A stretch of DNA of 64,000 nt from Gerris lacustris (GCA_951217055.1 OX578279.1:44083250-44147249); one strand, 5' to 3'; positions 23,717 to 36,068 are shown, numbered from the stretch's first letter. Made by a program: numbers and translations. The notes: a model not told the origin generated them from the letters alone.

Positions 23717-24864
23717 CTATAAATAGAAAAACAAATCAATCAGATGACACTAATGATATTTAACAAATATTGAATCATAAATATAATAGGTACCTACAAC
23801 TACAAAAGACTCAATGGATATCCAAACTGTAAGTGGTGTATGTTAGATTAAAGAACCATTATTTTTAGGGATTAAGAAATATATAGCTATAGTCATTCGT
23901 ATATACATATATAAGAAAAACTTATTAAAGCACAAATTATTTAATATATAATGAACAGTATAGATATATTCCATAGTTGTACATCTTTGAGCATTTAATT
24001 CAAATTTTTAAATAATTTTATTTAATCGATTTGACATCCTCAGAAACTAATTTATTTATTCCATGAGAAAGAATAAAATATATTTCTGAGAATATTTATA
24101 GAGCGATATTGAAGGAAAAAGAACGACAGAAAAAGGATATTCAATCTCTATCTCTTTAGTAGAAGTTTATCTATCGGGAAAATACTTCTGAAAAAAACCT
24201 GAAACCAGTTTAATAATGAGAAGATATTGATTCGATTTTTAAAAATAAAAAACCTCTGTGAATAGAACAACGTGACCTTTAACCTTTTGATAAAAAAGTG
24301 AATGGGAACGAGAGACGAGGCCTGGAATAGGGACCTTTGAGAGTCAAAGTGATGCCCTATTCAAATATGTATCACTAGTATTACGTAACTGTAGCAGATG
24401 CCAACTTTACCTAGAATACACAATCAGCGTTCCAAAGTAACAATCTCTAGTCTGATAAATTCTCAGGGAAAAAATAAATAAATTGGGGAAAATTGGCCAA
24501 TCAAAATATGACATATTTGGAAAGGTAAAAAAACAATTAAGTTTTAGTCAAATCTTTCAAATAAAAAAATATATCAAGCTAGTTTACCCTTAGTAAATAA
24601 CTCGAATTATTATAAATTTTATGAAAAATATTTTCAGCAAAATATTGTACAGCACAAATCTTTTTTTTTAAAAAAATTATTTTCAATTTATTTTTTTGCC
24701 ACTTATATTTAAAAAACTAAAACTAAGTTCTAATACCGTTAATAATAAGTTCCGTATTGACCAAACTTACAGCTAAAAATAAAATCATTTGTACATCATG
24801 CGGGTATAATAAGGTCCCTTTTTAGAATAGGGTATTTTGTGTAATATAAGGCATTTAATTTAGA
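23717..24864. other. Intronic AT-rich sequence
   Basis: AT-rich intron sequence with A/T runs. No other exon, RNA or mobile element is recognised. Confidence 0.4.
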
Positions 24865-25163
24865 TCATGGACAACATCCTGGGGCCCGCTCTTAGACGTC
24901 CGTTTTAGGGGCTTTTTCGGGGGCGTGTATCTTTTTTCCTATTCACTTAAAAAAAAAACACAAAAAACCAATTTTTTCCCTTTTCGCGAGACCTACAAAA
25001 AAGGTCCTTTGCGTCGGACCGCTGCGGTCGACCGTATTCGAGTTATGCGGAAAAAACGGTTTTTTGGGGGGGAAAAAAACAGTGAATAGGAAAAAAGATA
25101 CACGCCCCCGAAAAAGCCCCTAAAACGGACGTCTAAGAGCGGGCCCCAGGAAGGTGTCCATGA
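24865..25163. mobile_element. MITE/foldback, ~300 bp, with long near-perfect TIRs
   Basis: The outer parts TCATGGACAACATCCTGGGG and its partner (CCCCAGGAAGGTGTCCATGA) are inverted, and pairing continues through GCCCGCTCTTAGACGTCC, GGGGCTTTTTCGGGGGCGTG and TATCTTTTTTCCTATTCACT for about 95 bp. The loop is GC-rich (GTCGGACCGCTGCGGTCGAC). No target duplication was identified. Confidence 0.7.
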
Positions 25164-25314
25164 CCGGTATTTACAATGAACGAAATATTAATTAATGGTA
25201 ATGGTTAGACGGGAAGGATGAACCACTTGTTCGAACCTAGCAATCAGGCCACACTGGGCCACACTGGCCCCCATTTTACTAACCCCGTGGTGAAGAGTTC
25301 CAGCTACTTCACAC

Positions 25315-25677
25315 ATTATACCTGTACATTGTACCGCCGAAGCGGGAATAGTGTGGTCATTAGTAGTAAGCGTGCGTCAAAGCGTGGGGGAAGAGAACCC
25401 CTCAGGGGCTGCCCTCGCCCTGCTCCGTCCTTGAACCATAGATACAAATCACATCTCATGACGGATCGAACCCACATCAAAGAGTGGGGAAGGATATTAT
25501 CGCACACAAGGATATTAGGACACCCTCAGGGGGTGTCCCTCGCCCTGCTCCGTCCGCGATTCATAGATGCAATTCAGGGTACACCATGGCACGGGATCGA
25601 ACCCACGACCACGTTCGCCTCACTCATTGATAGCCGGGCGGGCCGCCTAGAGCACCTCCGCCACGCTGGCTCCCAAA
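25315..25677 (-). repeat. tRNA-derived SINE, minus strand
   Basis: On the minus strand the head reads GGGAGCCAGCGTGGCGGAGG (A-box-like TGGCGGAGGTGC) and, about 50 bases on, GTGGGTTCGATCCCGTGCC (B box). The tail carries two copies of a module with GACGGAGCAGGGCGAGGG and CCCCTGAGG near 25520 and 25400, one preceded by a second GGGTTCGATCCGTCATGAG. A related copy is near 36930-37110. An open frame across it on the plus strand (25218-25691) is a by-product of its GC content. Confidence 0.65.
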
Positions 25678-26177
25678 TATTAATTAAGTAAATATATAAA
25701 AATAAAGGAGCACATCTTACAAAAAAGTGAAATTATAGCAAATAATTTAATGGGAAAAATGTAGTCAAGTCTCATCACTCTTTAATGTTATAATTAACTC
25801 TCTTATTACCACTGGCACTTCATTTGTGAACTTTATTTACTAATCACAAATCAAGTCAAAATATTTTCTTTCACGATAAATCCTTAAGAAATATATTTAT
25901 AAAAATCGGTCCATAGTGAAGGTGTAAATTATATACAACCTAAATACATCCTTCTTGAAGCGATTAGTAGCATATCATTGATATAATCGAGTAGTCCCCG
26001 ACGATGGCGACGATGAAATGATTTTGCTAAGCTAAGGCAAACACTTTTATTCCAACAAAGATAAATGTTTGTTTTGATTTAATGGTCTTCAAATAGATTT
26101 AATAACTTATCTAAATAGATATAATATCATATCTAAATTAATTTACTTAATTTTAATTAATTTTCTAAATATAAAAT

Positions 26178-26206
26178 TAGCCCGATGCCACGGGCTTAAC
26201 GACTAG
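26178..26206 (+). mobile_element. Helitron-like 3' terminus
   Basis: GCCCG-ATGCCA-CGGGC forms a hairpin, followed by TTAACGA and CTAG (26203-26206) then T. The rest of the element upstream is not delimited. Confidence 0.4.
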
Positions 26207-27197
26207 TTATATATAAACTTATAAACTAACATATCTTTTTATTAAGCACTAAATCGGATTGCGTTTCATGGTTTCATTTTAAGAATCCTTTATTATTCGA
26301 TTCAAATTTAAATCGTTCACCCAATAATTTTGATAAATAGAGGAATCTGAAATGCGTCTGAAGCGACGCTACTTATTAATTTAACCACAAACAATTATGG
26401 AATAAAAAATCAAAACGGCTATTTTTACTTTTTTAATGGAAAGAGCTTATAATAGCGGTGTTTTTCTTAGAAGTGCGATGTTATTTGTTGAACACTAAGA
26501 AGGAGAGTCCAAGGATTTTCATAACAACCCTTTTGACCTAATTAATCTTGAGTTGATTTATTCAAGGGTTCTTGGCTCTTTTCTACTTATTCTCACTGAA
26601 TATTAATGAGTAATTAACTAAATTAAATTAAAAGATAGTATAATTCAAATCTTAAATAGTGTCAAACACGTACCTGAGACTAAAAAAGTAAAAACAACTT
26701 TTTTATTCTTTCGTAAGTAAAATTTTTAATTAAAAAAAGGAGGTCCATAAGTACATTTATATACTTAGTTTAACTAAAACACGGAGGATGGTAAGTAACA
26801 AAAACCTGGGAAAGATCTATAATTTCATCAGAGGCAATTTTAAGCCGTCCGCAACAAAATTAGTTAAGGAGAAAGGTTAAAATTAGGAAAAAGCACAGCA
26901 ATATTAACTTTCAATATCTGCTTCTAGGTATATTTATATCCGAACTGCTATCTGAATACTGAGATCTGTTTATGTACTAAAAACTTTTTACACCAATGTA
27001 ATTCTTTCTAAAATAGACAATGAACGTTTTGCAATAAAGATAGGCCTTAAATATACTTAAATTCCATTACAACTGAAAAATATAAAGTCAAAAAATGAGA
27101 TTATCCATTTTCTTGTATCACTCTGACACCACGCATTTAAAGCTTTGGACATTCCTGATGAGTCCAACAACAATTAAAGGCAAAAAATAAAACTTAC

Positions 27198-27243
27198 CTC
27201 CGAGTAAGATCTTTCTATCGCCGATCTTTTGACTATGTAATTC
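27198..27243 (-). CDS. nwk: Nervous wreck / FCHSD-type F-BAR protein, internal exon
   Basis: A 46-bp minus-strand exon has acceptor TTTGTTTCAG (AG at 27245-27244) and donor GTAAGT from 27197. After one base completing the previous codon it encodes NYIVKRSAIERSYSE, the conserved KRSAIExxYxE segment of the first F-BAR helix, and ends in phase 0 to join the exon at 23716. The upstream exon carrying the protein's N-terminus was searched for by eye to the end of the window and not found, so it is likely beyond or in a part I could not recognise. Confidence 0.88.
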
Positions 27244-27939
27244 CTGAAACAAAAAAAATAATAGATATTATTATGCATATAAACAAATCAAAGGAATAAT
27301 CATTAAATAAATTACTTATTATATCTTATTTTTATTTCTTCTTGTTACATTTAAACAAATGTAAATAGTTAGAGATAGAATATTGTTTTTTATAGGACTA
27401 ATACAGCCTTGAAGGAGACCAGAATATTGCACAATTTTAAGGTAAAAGAAAGTCCTCAAGTCCAAAGTAGTAAAGAGGTGTTTTACACCAGAATACAGAG
27501 ACCACGTATGTGGATGGTACTTAGAACGAGCCCGGGTTAGCCTTGCATCAACCTAATACTACATTGATACAACCCAACCAAAGCCTTCACACATAAGTAA
27601 AGTGTTGGTCGGTAAAGCATGTCTTCCAAACTTAAGTATGATCCATTATTTACCAAACTACAATGAGTGTCGACCACGCGGTTTTACGGGCTGAAAGTAA
27701 CTCTCTGAAGTAACTGGCGCTAACTCTTCCATGATGCGAACCGGTTTAGCAAAACTTCTGATTATTCAGTAATCTTCGGTAAGCTCGGAAGCAAAAGGAA
27801 GGGAATTGTTAATAAATTCTATTAAAGCATACACGATATAGGAAGCGAGGAAGCTATGTGTTACTCTAATTGGCAGAATATTTGTTTAAAAAAAAATGTC
27901 TTAAATGTTTGTTTTGCTTTTGAGAATACAGAGCATTAC
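27244..27939. other. Sequence upstream of the first recognised F-BAR exon
   Basis: Probably intron. A GC-richer patch at about 27480-27740 (GAACGAGCCCGGGTTAGCC, ACTGGCGCTAACTCTTCC) looks like an old SINE or other repeat but has no clear pol III boxes. Confidence 0.35.
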
Positions 27940-28345
27940 GAAAGCATTGCGCTCGTTCCGAAGTACGATTTTTTCATAAGTTCCTAGACAGAAATCCGTT
28001 TCTGACTCAGGGAACATTTTTGGGGATCTGTGTGTCGGCTTTTTTCGTCCAATTTTAATTAAATTTGGATGGGAGGTCATAATTAGACCATTGTTGATCC
28101 CATATTAATTTGTAATTGGATATGAGCAGGTACTTTTAAAGATATAGGTTTGATTCTAGTTAAAGATATGAGGAAGAGAAACCAGGACCAATGGACTAGA
28201 TCTACTATAACTCGCCACCCAAATTTCATTAAAATCGGACAAGCAAATTTTAAGATATGTTCGTTCGCAAAAAAGTTAGACAGACACGGGACAAAAAATG
28301 TTTCCTGGTGTCTGAAACGGATTTTTGTTTGTTTTCTTAAATCCG
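27940..28345 (-). repeat. Dispersed repeat family A, mixed-orientation copy
   Basis: Contains GAAGTACGATTTT, TTCCTAGACAGAAATCCG and GGGAACATTTTT in plus orientation, then GGACAAGCAAATTTTAAG, TTCGCAAAAAAGTTAGACAG and GGACAAAAAATGTTTCC in minus orientation, so it is a compressed foldback like the one at 37.4 kb. The 100-codon open frame at 28150-28452 runs through the repeat and is not a gene. Confidence 0.5.
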
Positions 28346-29752
28346 AGGCAAAAAAAAATATTTTGCTCTTCAGAACAGAAGTGTTGAAGCTCTTAAGTTA
28401 TAAAGTTGTAAGTTTTCTTTATAAACAAGGAGCTTATTCAATAAGCGACTGAACCGAGCCATAATACCCTGAAAAATCCTTCATCTGAAAAGATAAATCT
28501 AATTTTTGACACATGAATGACGGTTTATAACGAGGCATTTATAAATTATGAAAGGCAGAGGGAATTTTATCTTTAAGTAAACAAAAAAAAGTTTTAAAAA
28601 AATCACAGGAAAGTACTTGCGACCAAGTACTTTCTAGGGTTTCGTGATTAAGCGTACCCGTTTTGTGATTATGGTTTTTTTTTCTTTGATCTCAAAATCC
28701 AGGTTCGATCCCCCGGGGGGTCACAATGTTTTTTATCGGTAATAAAGACGATATAAATTAAATTTTTTTAGGAAATTTTCATCACCCCCACCATAAGGTA
28801 TAACAATGAATTATTTCAAAAATTTAGGAACAGCCGTTATATAGTGGTTGGAGGGGGGGGGGGGAGAATGTTTTTAGTATATTTCGGCTTATAAAACCAA
28901 TAAAAATGTAAAATTTAAAAAAGCAGATATATATTTGTATCTTACTCTTCAGCAGTTTCCGTTGATATCACACTCAAAATTAAAAAAAAAAAAAATTTGG
29001 CGTACTTCATATTTTCGCGCACAAAATTGGCAATTTTTGAAAATTGGGCATGTGCTCCCGGAATTTTCATCGCCCCTCAATAAGGCATTAGCATGAATTA
29101 TTTCGAAATTTTAGGACCAGCTGTTATATAGTGGTTGGTGGGGGGGGGGACATTTTTTGGTTGAAATTTTGGCGCTAATAATGGACGCCTTGGAATTTCC
29201 CTCATGTGTAAATCCAAAAAATCTAGGATAGGTGTAAAACTAGGAATAGCGAATAATGGGCTGTTCGTCTAGCGACTTGCTAGGTGACTCGCCTAGTAAC
29301 CAAGCGCGCGGTGTGGCCGGTCTCGTTTGTTCTAGAAGGTTGGTTCACATGGATTACACGCCTGGCGACTCACCAAGCCACTAGGCTCCAAGCGAGGTAG
29401 CTTCGGTGTGGCCGCAGCCTTATTAGAGACTAGGATGCATGTTGCTGGTAGATAATAATGTCAAATGTATAGAAAATATATATAGATACAGTGGGATATT
29501 GACTAGGTAAAGCAAATACCGGAAAATATCTAGAGTTATACCTCAATGTGCATCAATGTAAGGGATGAAAGAAATAGGAAACAAAATTTCTTTAGAGACT
29601 TAAAAACCGTTATCTTTGAAGTATGAAGAGTGGATCAAGTAGCATGAAGGAAAAATATATCTCCAGCTCCAGAGTTTCCTCAGACGCCCTATATTTCTTT
29701 AACACGAATTAAAGACATTTAACATTAAAAAGAGGTCTCTTTTTTAATAAAA
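28346..29752. repeat. Dispersed repeats with G runs
   Basis: Two related segments near 28750-28960 and 29055-29180 share GGAAATTTTCATC, TAAGGTATAACAATGAATTAT, TTAGGA-CAGC-GTTATATAGT and GGTTGG followed by a run of G. A CAGGTTCGATCCCCC motif lies at 28700. After 29250 a GC-rich patch (CTAGCGACTTGCTAGGTGAC ... GCGACTCACCAAGCCACTAG) at 29268-29420 has MITE-like inverted motifs. No gene. Confidence 0.45.
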
Positions 29753-31868
29753 GGGTCAATCCATACGAAATGGTCCAAAAAAAAAATAGTTGGTTGCTCG
29801 ACCATTTTAGAAAAAATTTATATTTTCCCTGTTGTTTCCCTCATATTTAAGGTGTTCAAAACAATGCTTAAAAAAAATTTATCTTAAACCGTTCAGGTGT
29901 GGCGGCCATTTTTGATTTCCTTCGCACTCTAATTTTTGTGTTTGTGGGCATTTACGTCAACGCTCATATCTCCTAAACTATTTGTCCTAGAAGGCTGAAA
30001 CAAAAACCAAATTAAAGGTAATTTCCCAGTGTTTAAATTAGGTTACGTCCATATTTCACCTAGTAATTTTTCTTCCATGAGAAAACTTCACTTGAAGTTG
30101 GATATCAAAATCAAGAAAATTTCACTTTTCGGAAATTTTTTTCTGAAGGAAGGAGTGATATATACAGCTTGATAATTTTTATGTGAGTAGGCATATATCA
30201 GTAGCATTACCCAAAAAAATATCAATGGTAAAACTTGAATACTTTTATTTTTATAAATTTTTGAAAATTGAAATTTTTGAAAATTTGCCATTTTTAAGCC
30301 TCAATATCTCCGATGGGGCTGGTGATAAAATTCTGAAATTTGCACAACTTACAGGGCTCTTGTATTAGGTCAACTGAAATAAAAAATCATTTTGTATATT
30401 TGGGTAGCAAAAAAGTTATGCAAGCTCAAAAATGAAGGAAAAAGCTACTTGATAAAGTCGTTTCTACACGCTTTATGGCTGATCGACATTTGATTTTTTA
30501 ATGTAAATTTGTTTTATTTCCATTATTCAATTGGTTTGACATATCCTGGATTGGTTAAATTCAAATATATGTTTTTTAAAAAAAATTATAGCCCTGCTAT
30601 TAAAAATCACTTTGATAAAAACATTGCAGATGTGTATATTAAACACATTCTTATCGTAATTATATTGTAACATTGAATAAAAATATGTAAATTCTTATCT
30701 TGTGCAACTGTAGGCCTATTTTACAATTTTTTTCAAAGTGATTATTAATAGCAATGCTAACTGAAGTCCAAAGTTTGGATCAACAGATGGTGAAGATAGC
30801 AAAACATTGGAAAACCTTTTCAAATCGCAGTCAGTTGCAGTGACTTTTTTATCCAAACTTTGGACTTCAGTTAGCATTGCTATTAATAATCACTTTGAAA
30901 AAAATTGTAAAATAGGCCTACAGTTGCACAAGATAAGAATTTACATATTTTTATTCAATGTTACAATATAATTACGATAAGAATGTGTTTAATATACACA
31001 TCTGCAATGTTTTTATCAAAGTGATTTTAAATAGCAGGGCTATAAAATTTAAAAAAAACATATATTTGAATTTAACCAATCCAGGATATGTCAAACCAAT
31101 TGAATAATGGAAATAAAACAAATTTACATTAAAAAATCAAATGTCGATCAGCCATAAAGCGTGCAGAAACGACTTTATCACGTAGCTTTTTCCTTCATTT
31201 TTGAGCTTGCATAACTTTTTTGCTACCCAAATATACAAAATCATTTTTTATTTCAGTTGACCTAATACAAGAGCCCTGTAAGTTGTGCAAATTTCAGAAT
31301 TTTATCACCAGCCCCATCGGAGATATAGAGGCTCAAAAATGGCAAATTTTCAAAAATTTCAATTTTCAAAAATTTATAAAAATAAAAGTATTCAAGTTTT
31401 ACCATTGATATTTTTTTGGGTAATGCTACTGATATATGCCTACTCACATAAAAATTATCAAGCTGTATATATCACTCCTTCCTTCAGAAAAAAATTTCCG
31501 AAAAGTGAAATTTTCTTGATTTTGATGTCCAACTTCAAGTGAAGTTTTCTCATGGAAGAAAAATTACTAGGTGAAATATGGACGTAACCTAATTTAAACA
31601 CTGGGAAATTACCTTTAATTTGGTTTTTGTTTCAGCCTTCTAGGACAAATAGTTTAGGAGATATGAGCGTTGACGTAAATGCCCACAAACACAAAAATTA
31701 GCGTGCGAAGGAAATCAAAAATGGCCGCCACACCTGAACGGTTTAAGATAAATTTTTTTTAAGCATTGTTTTGAACACCTTAAATATGAGGGAAACAACA
31801 GGGAAAATATAATTTTTTTCTAAAATGGTCGAGCAACCACCTCTGGACCGGTCCATATGGATTGACCC
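29753..31868. mobile_element. Large near-perfect foldback element, 2.1 kb
   Basis: The left arm (29753-30780, 1028 bp) starts GGGTCAATCCATACG and ends CCAAAGTTTGGAT. The right arm (30851-31868, 1018 bp) is its complement almost base for base and ends CATATGGATTGACCC. The spacer is only 70 bp (30781-30850). Differences between arms are few (for example GCACTCTAATTTTTG against CAAAAATTAGCGTGC, and TTAAGCC against GGCTCTATATC). Arms encode no recognisable protein; the mirrored small ORFs at 30088-30368 and 31262-31542 are the same sequence read twice. AAAA on both flanks could be a target duplication but is uninformative. Confidence 0.85.
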
Positions 31869-33510
31869 AAAAGGAAAATATTCGGATTTCATTTAAAACT
31901 TAAGGTAGTTCATAAAGTAATTATTTCTTAATTGGGCGGTAATTTTGAGGTGAAAAAGCCTCTGTGTTCTATGTGAGAAGTTGTCAAGTGGGCAGAGTAT
32001 AAAAAGAGCGGGCGTGTTTAAAACGTGCTGCAATGGGGGGTGGGGCGGCAGCGGTTTAAGTAGGTAGGAAACCATGGATAAAGCTTTTCCTTTGCGCCTA
32101 GTACAGGCTTACGTTACGCAGTGAAAGAGCGAGCTGGAGAGTTAGCTAGAGCCTACACCCAAGCAAGAGTTTTCATTAGGATGAGTGGATTTTGAAAGAG
32201 CCTGTGTCACTTGGTAAAAACCTAAGCAGGGGCTCTGGGAAGAGGGGCAAAGTTTTTTCGTAAGCTATCTTAGTATTCGTTATCATTCCTTTACTACTCT
32301 ACTTCACTAACAAACTTTGCTTAAGCTCCTTACATTCCTCTTACCTACCACGTTTCTAACGTTCACCCTCATAAAGAATTAGAATAAATTACTATCTAAA
32401 TAATTTCTTTTTCTTAAAAATGTTTACAATTGATTAATAACAATAAAAGAACAATTCAATAGCATAGGCATCAAAGATTCAATATCAGCATTCAATAGGC
32501 CAGGAAAGATTTTGTACGAATTCCTACATATAAGAAGATGAATTAAAAATAAAAATCTTCACAATGGTCAAATAAATTTACCTAACATCTTAACATAATG
32601 ATATAATAAAGGTGTAAGTAAAAATTAATGCTGCAAACGGAACTGGTCTGTTGCACATAATGGTGAAATTTATCTTAATACTTTATAACCGACCCAACAG
32701 TCAGATCTTATACCTGGTTTGACATGAATATCGAAATATAAAAAATATAGCGGTAATTAATAGATGGACGAACTCTCGTGGCATCAAGTAAAAAATGAGT
32801 TAACACTTGGAGGAAAGTTTTGAAGTCTTCTCGATCTAATATTTTAGAAAGTAGTCAGAGATTAAATACATAAGAGCATTCGCTCAGGGAATCTCAGTCA
32901 TCAACAACCACATTTCAAAAAAATATTCTCATCTAATAGTAAAGAGGATCTTCTTTAATTTTTTAATTACAGTTTTTTAATCCTCAATATAATTTTATTT
33001 GAACGCTATTTAATATTTCTGAGGTCCCCTAAACGACAGTTCTTCGGCATACAGTGCCCAAGGACTGTGTGTACGTGTACGTTAACGTTGTTTTTTTATC
33101 CCAAGTAATTAAACAAATGGGACACAAAATCAACGAAAAGGAAATTAATCTGAACAAAAATGTTTCTAATTCCAGTAAATTAATGTAGGTTTTTTAAGGT
33201 CATCAATATTCATTGATATATAACAAAGCAAGCCATTAACCATTCCAATGCTGCGAGTGCGGCAAATTGTCACGGAAAGTAAAACAAAATAAAATGGCCC
33301 CTTTGACAACTTGGATAAAGATAGAAGCCTAACAGTGATAGATCGCTCGACAAAACCCTCCTATTCTTGTTATTTCAAGCTTTTGAAACACAAAATTCGA
33401 GAGCGGCAAACCCTAAATACAACCAAATAAATATGCCAAGATATGCTTTTAGCACACACAAAAGGTCCATAGGCAATTAAAGACCAATTCATTTTGGTAT
33501 TTATGTATAC
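31869..33510. other. AT-rich non-coding sequence
   Basis: No gene or element recognised. A patch at 32080-32240 (GAGCGAGCTGGAGAGTTAGC) is GC-richer but has no open frame of note. Confidence 0.35.
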
Positions 33511-33745
33511 AGTGGAACCTCGGTTTACGGAACAATTCAGTTAACGAACTAAAGTCAGTTTCCGAACAGAATTTTAATTTTACGAACAGGCACACTGTAT
33601 CGTTAGACGAGAAGATTTCAAGTAAAAAGTAGAAAAGATGATCAAGCATAATTTTCGTGGGGTCTACTAAAACAGATTAATATATTTTACATACATTGAT
33701 TCTTATGGAAATAATTGATTCGGATTTAGAACAGTTTTAAGGAAC
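33511..33745 (+). mobile_element. pogo/Tigger-like element 5' end
   Basis: CAGTGGAACCTCGGTTTACGG, then TTAACGAACTAAAGTCAGTT and TACGAACAGGCACACTGTAT, match the typical terminus and subterminal ACGAAC repeats of pogo-group Tc1/mariner elements (from memory). The opposite end is not recognisable, so it is probably truncated. Confidence 0.45.
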
Positions 33746-34689
33746 GGAATAAGTTCTATATTTTTCCTGTTTGGGTTTTACACATTACACAAATGCAAAG
33801 TTTCAAATTTTTGATCAGGTGCGTTAGCAACGGACAAACGCAGGAAATAATAAGGGTCCTTAGGAAAAACCTAAAAAAAAGGAAAACATTTTAAATGAAT
33901 CCTATATAATAAATTTAAAAAAATATGGATTATGGAGAATGTATAACTTTGCATTGTTTAGTTCATTTGGCAACTTCTTATGTGGCGAAACAACCACTCA
34001 CCCTTTGAGTTTATAGCTATTTCTTTCAAGATCTAAACTTTCCCGGGAAAACGACTTAAATTTTAGATTGGAATTGAAAAGGACATACATCATTACAGAA
34101 TTCTTTCAATTTCGAGAAATATTTTGCTTCCTTGTTATTGTATTATCATGAGGTTTTAGTTTTGATGAAACTGGATTTTACTATGTCACAGTGTCTCTGA
34201 CAGAGAGATAGAAGAATGTAACAGGTGGTAATTTGGGTCAATTTACAGGGAACATTTTTATTTAAATTTTGTGAAAAATTGTACAGTTTAGCGATACATG
34301 ATTTTGTTTAGTGGTATTATAATTTTGATTTCAAGGATCTAGAGAAATTCCAATTGCTTATTTATTTGTTTGTTCCTATTTTGGATTGCTGCTTGTTTCA
34401 TTTCTCCAACCTATAAAAATATAAGTTGGTTAGGTTGATTATTTTGTTGGCTAAGGAGGTACTCCACGCTGGTTTTGTCCCTCGGAACGCCGTTTTGGCG
34501 ATGAGGACCTCTAAGTAAATTAGATTGTTGAAGCAAGTTTCGAAGTTAAGTAATGTTTTACTAAGTAAGTTGTACCAGTAATACTCCCCAACAGGTTTTT
34601 CATCTTTTTCCATAATCTAAATGCCGAAATTACAAAAGAGTCATAATTTGTGTCATCTTCATATAACCATCACCTATTTCTTTTAAATT
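33746..34689. other. AT-rich non-coding sequence
   Basis: No gene, RNA or element is supported. The minus open frame at 34613-34398 has no recognisable domain. Confidence 0.35.
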
Positions 34690-35780
34690 TAATATACCTA
34701 TACAGCCAAGACAATAGTACAATAGTACAGCCAAGACAATAGTACAGCCAATATTAATAGTAATTACAACAATTTCTTATGGATTTCTTGTAAGCACGAT
34801 AGCTCTCGAACGAATTGACGTATCAAAATAAAACTTACACCGAAAAATCAAGCTCGTTGAAATGAGAATCCCCAGAAAAAATGGGATCTTTATGACGTCA
34901 TTAACTCCTTCTGATGAGTCAGCAAAGATTAAAAAAAAATACAAAAAATCAAGTGAGGTATCGCTTCTTTTGTTTTTTAGGGTCCTGAATCCAAAAAATG
35001 AGTTACCATAGCGATTCGAATAATAATTTAATAATAATATTAATAGTAATTACAACAATTTCTTATGGATTTCTTGTAAGCACGATAGCTCTCGAACGAA
35101 TTGACGTATCAAAATAAAACTTGCACCAAAAAATCAAGCTCGTTGAGATGAGGATCCCTATTGAAAATGGGATCTTTATGACGTCATTACCCCTCCTGAT
35201 GGGTCAGCAAAGATTAAAAAAAAATCAAGTGAGGTATCACTTCTTATGTTTTTTAGGGTCCTGAATCCAAAAAATGAGTTACAATAGCGATTCGAATTCG
35301 AATAATAATTTAATAATAATAATAATAGTAATAACAACAATTTCCTATGGATTTCTTGTAAGCACGATAGCTCTCGAACGAATTGACGTATCAAAATAAA
35401 ACTTGCACCAAAAAAATCAAGCTCGTTGACATAAGGATCCCCACAAAAAATGTGATCTTTATGACGTCATTAACCCCTCCTGATGAGTCAGCAAAGATTT
35501 AAAAAAATACAAAAAATCAAGTGAGGTATCGATTCTTATGTTTTTTAGGGTCCTGAATCCAAAAAAGTAGTTACTATAGCGATTCGAATAATAATTTAAT
35601 AATAATAATAATAGTAATAACAACAATTTCTTGCGGATTTTTTGTATGCACGATAGCTCTCGAACGAATTGACGTATCAAAATAAAACTTAAACCAAAAA
35701 ATCAAGCTCGTTGAGATGAGGATTCCCTAAAAAAATGTTTATGACGTCATTAACCCCTCCTGATGAGTCACCAATGATTT
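34690..35780 (+). repeat. Tandem repeat, ~285-bp unit, just under four copies
   Basis: The unit contains ATTTCTTGTAAGCACGATAG, CTCGAACGAATTGACGTATC, AAATCAAGCTCGTTGA, TTTATGACGTCATTAA, CTCCTGATGAGTCAGCAAAG, AAGTGAGGTATCGCTTCTT and GGGTCCTGAATCCAAAAAA, then a TAATAATAATA spacer. Copies start near 34745, 35035, 35320 and 35610; the last is cut off at about 35780 where the TIR unit begins. Each copy has TGACGTCA, a perfect CRE-like palindrome. Mirrored minus ORFs at 35176-35394 and 35459-35680 arise from the repetition. Confidence 0.85.
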
Positions 35781-36068
35781 TAAATAATCCTACCGCGGGG
35801 TTCCGCAAGCCGAGCGAATTTCCATTGAAAATTTGTAGTTCAATGTTGTGCAGTTTAAACTTCTTTTAAACTACTACGATTATGTTTAACTAAACAATAT
35901 TCTAAAAACCCTAATCCAACTAAAATAATTCTTTTAAAGTATCGTAACTTAAAATAACACACACAATGGTAGTAGTTATGAAGGAAGTTTATACTGCACA
36001 ACATTGAACTACAAATTTCCAATGGAAATTCGCTCGGCTTGCGGAACCCCGCGGTAGGATTATTTTGT
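35781..36068. mobile_element. TIR element, ~280 bp, adjoining the tandem repeat
   Basis: The inverted ends AATAATCCTACCGCGGGGTT and AACCCCGCGGTAGGATTATT extend inward through CCGCAAGCCGAGCGAATTTC and GTAGTTCAATGTTGTGCAGT for about 90 bp. The centre is AT-rich. A second copy lies at 39364-39652 in opposite orientation, also next to the 285-bp unit sequence, so the two parts travel together. No coding capacity. Confidence 0.8.

Noticed and set aside
25590..25677. Possible tRNA gene on the minus strand
   Set aside because: A and B boxes are present but the arms do not pair as a cloverleaf acceptor stem and the sequence continues into a SINE body.
25218..25691. 157-codon plus-strand ORF
   Set aside because: It lies on the opposite strand of a GC-rich tRNA-derived SINE with recognisable pol III boxes.
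28690..28720. tRNA-like GGTTCGATCCCC
   Set aside because: An isolated B-box-like motif without an A box or acceptor stem.
30088..31542. Mirrored ORFs of 60-85 codons
   Set aside because: They are the two arms of the 2.1 kb foldback read twice; the peptide has no homology I know.
29753..31868. Polinton terminal inverted repeats
   Set aside because: The arms meet at a 70-bp loop with no genes between, so this is a foldback and not the ends of the PolB element 21 kb away.
34690..35780. CRISPR or centromeric satellite
   Set aside because: Fewer than four copies of a 285-bp unit joined to a transposon-like TIR; too few for a satellite array and wrong form for CRISPR.
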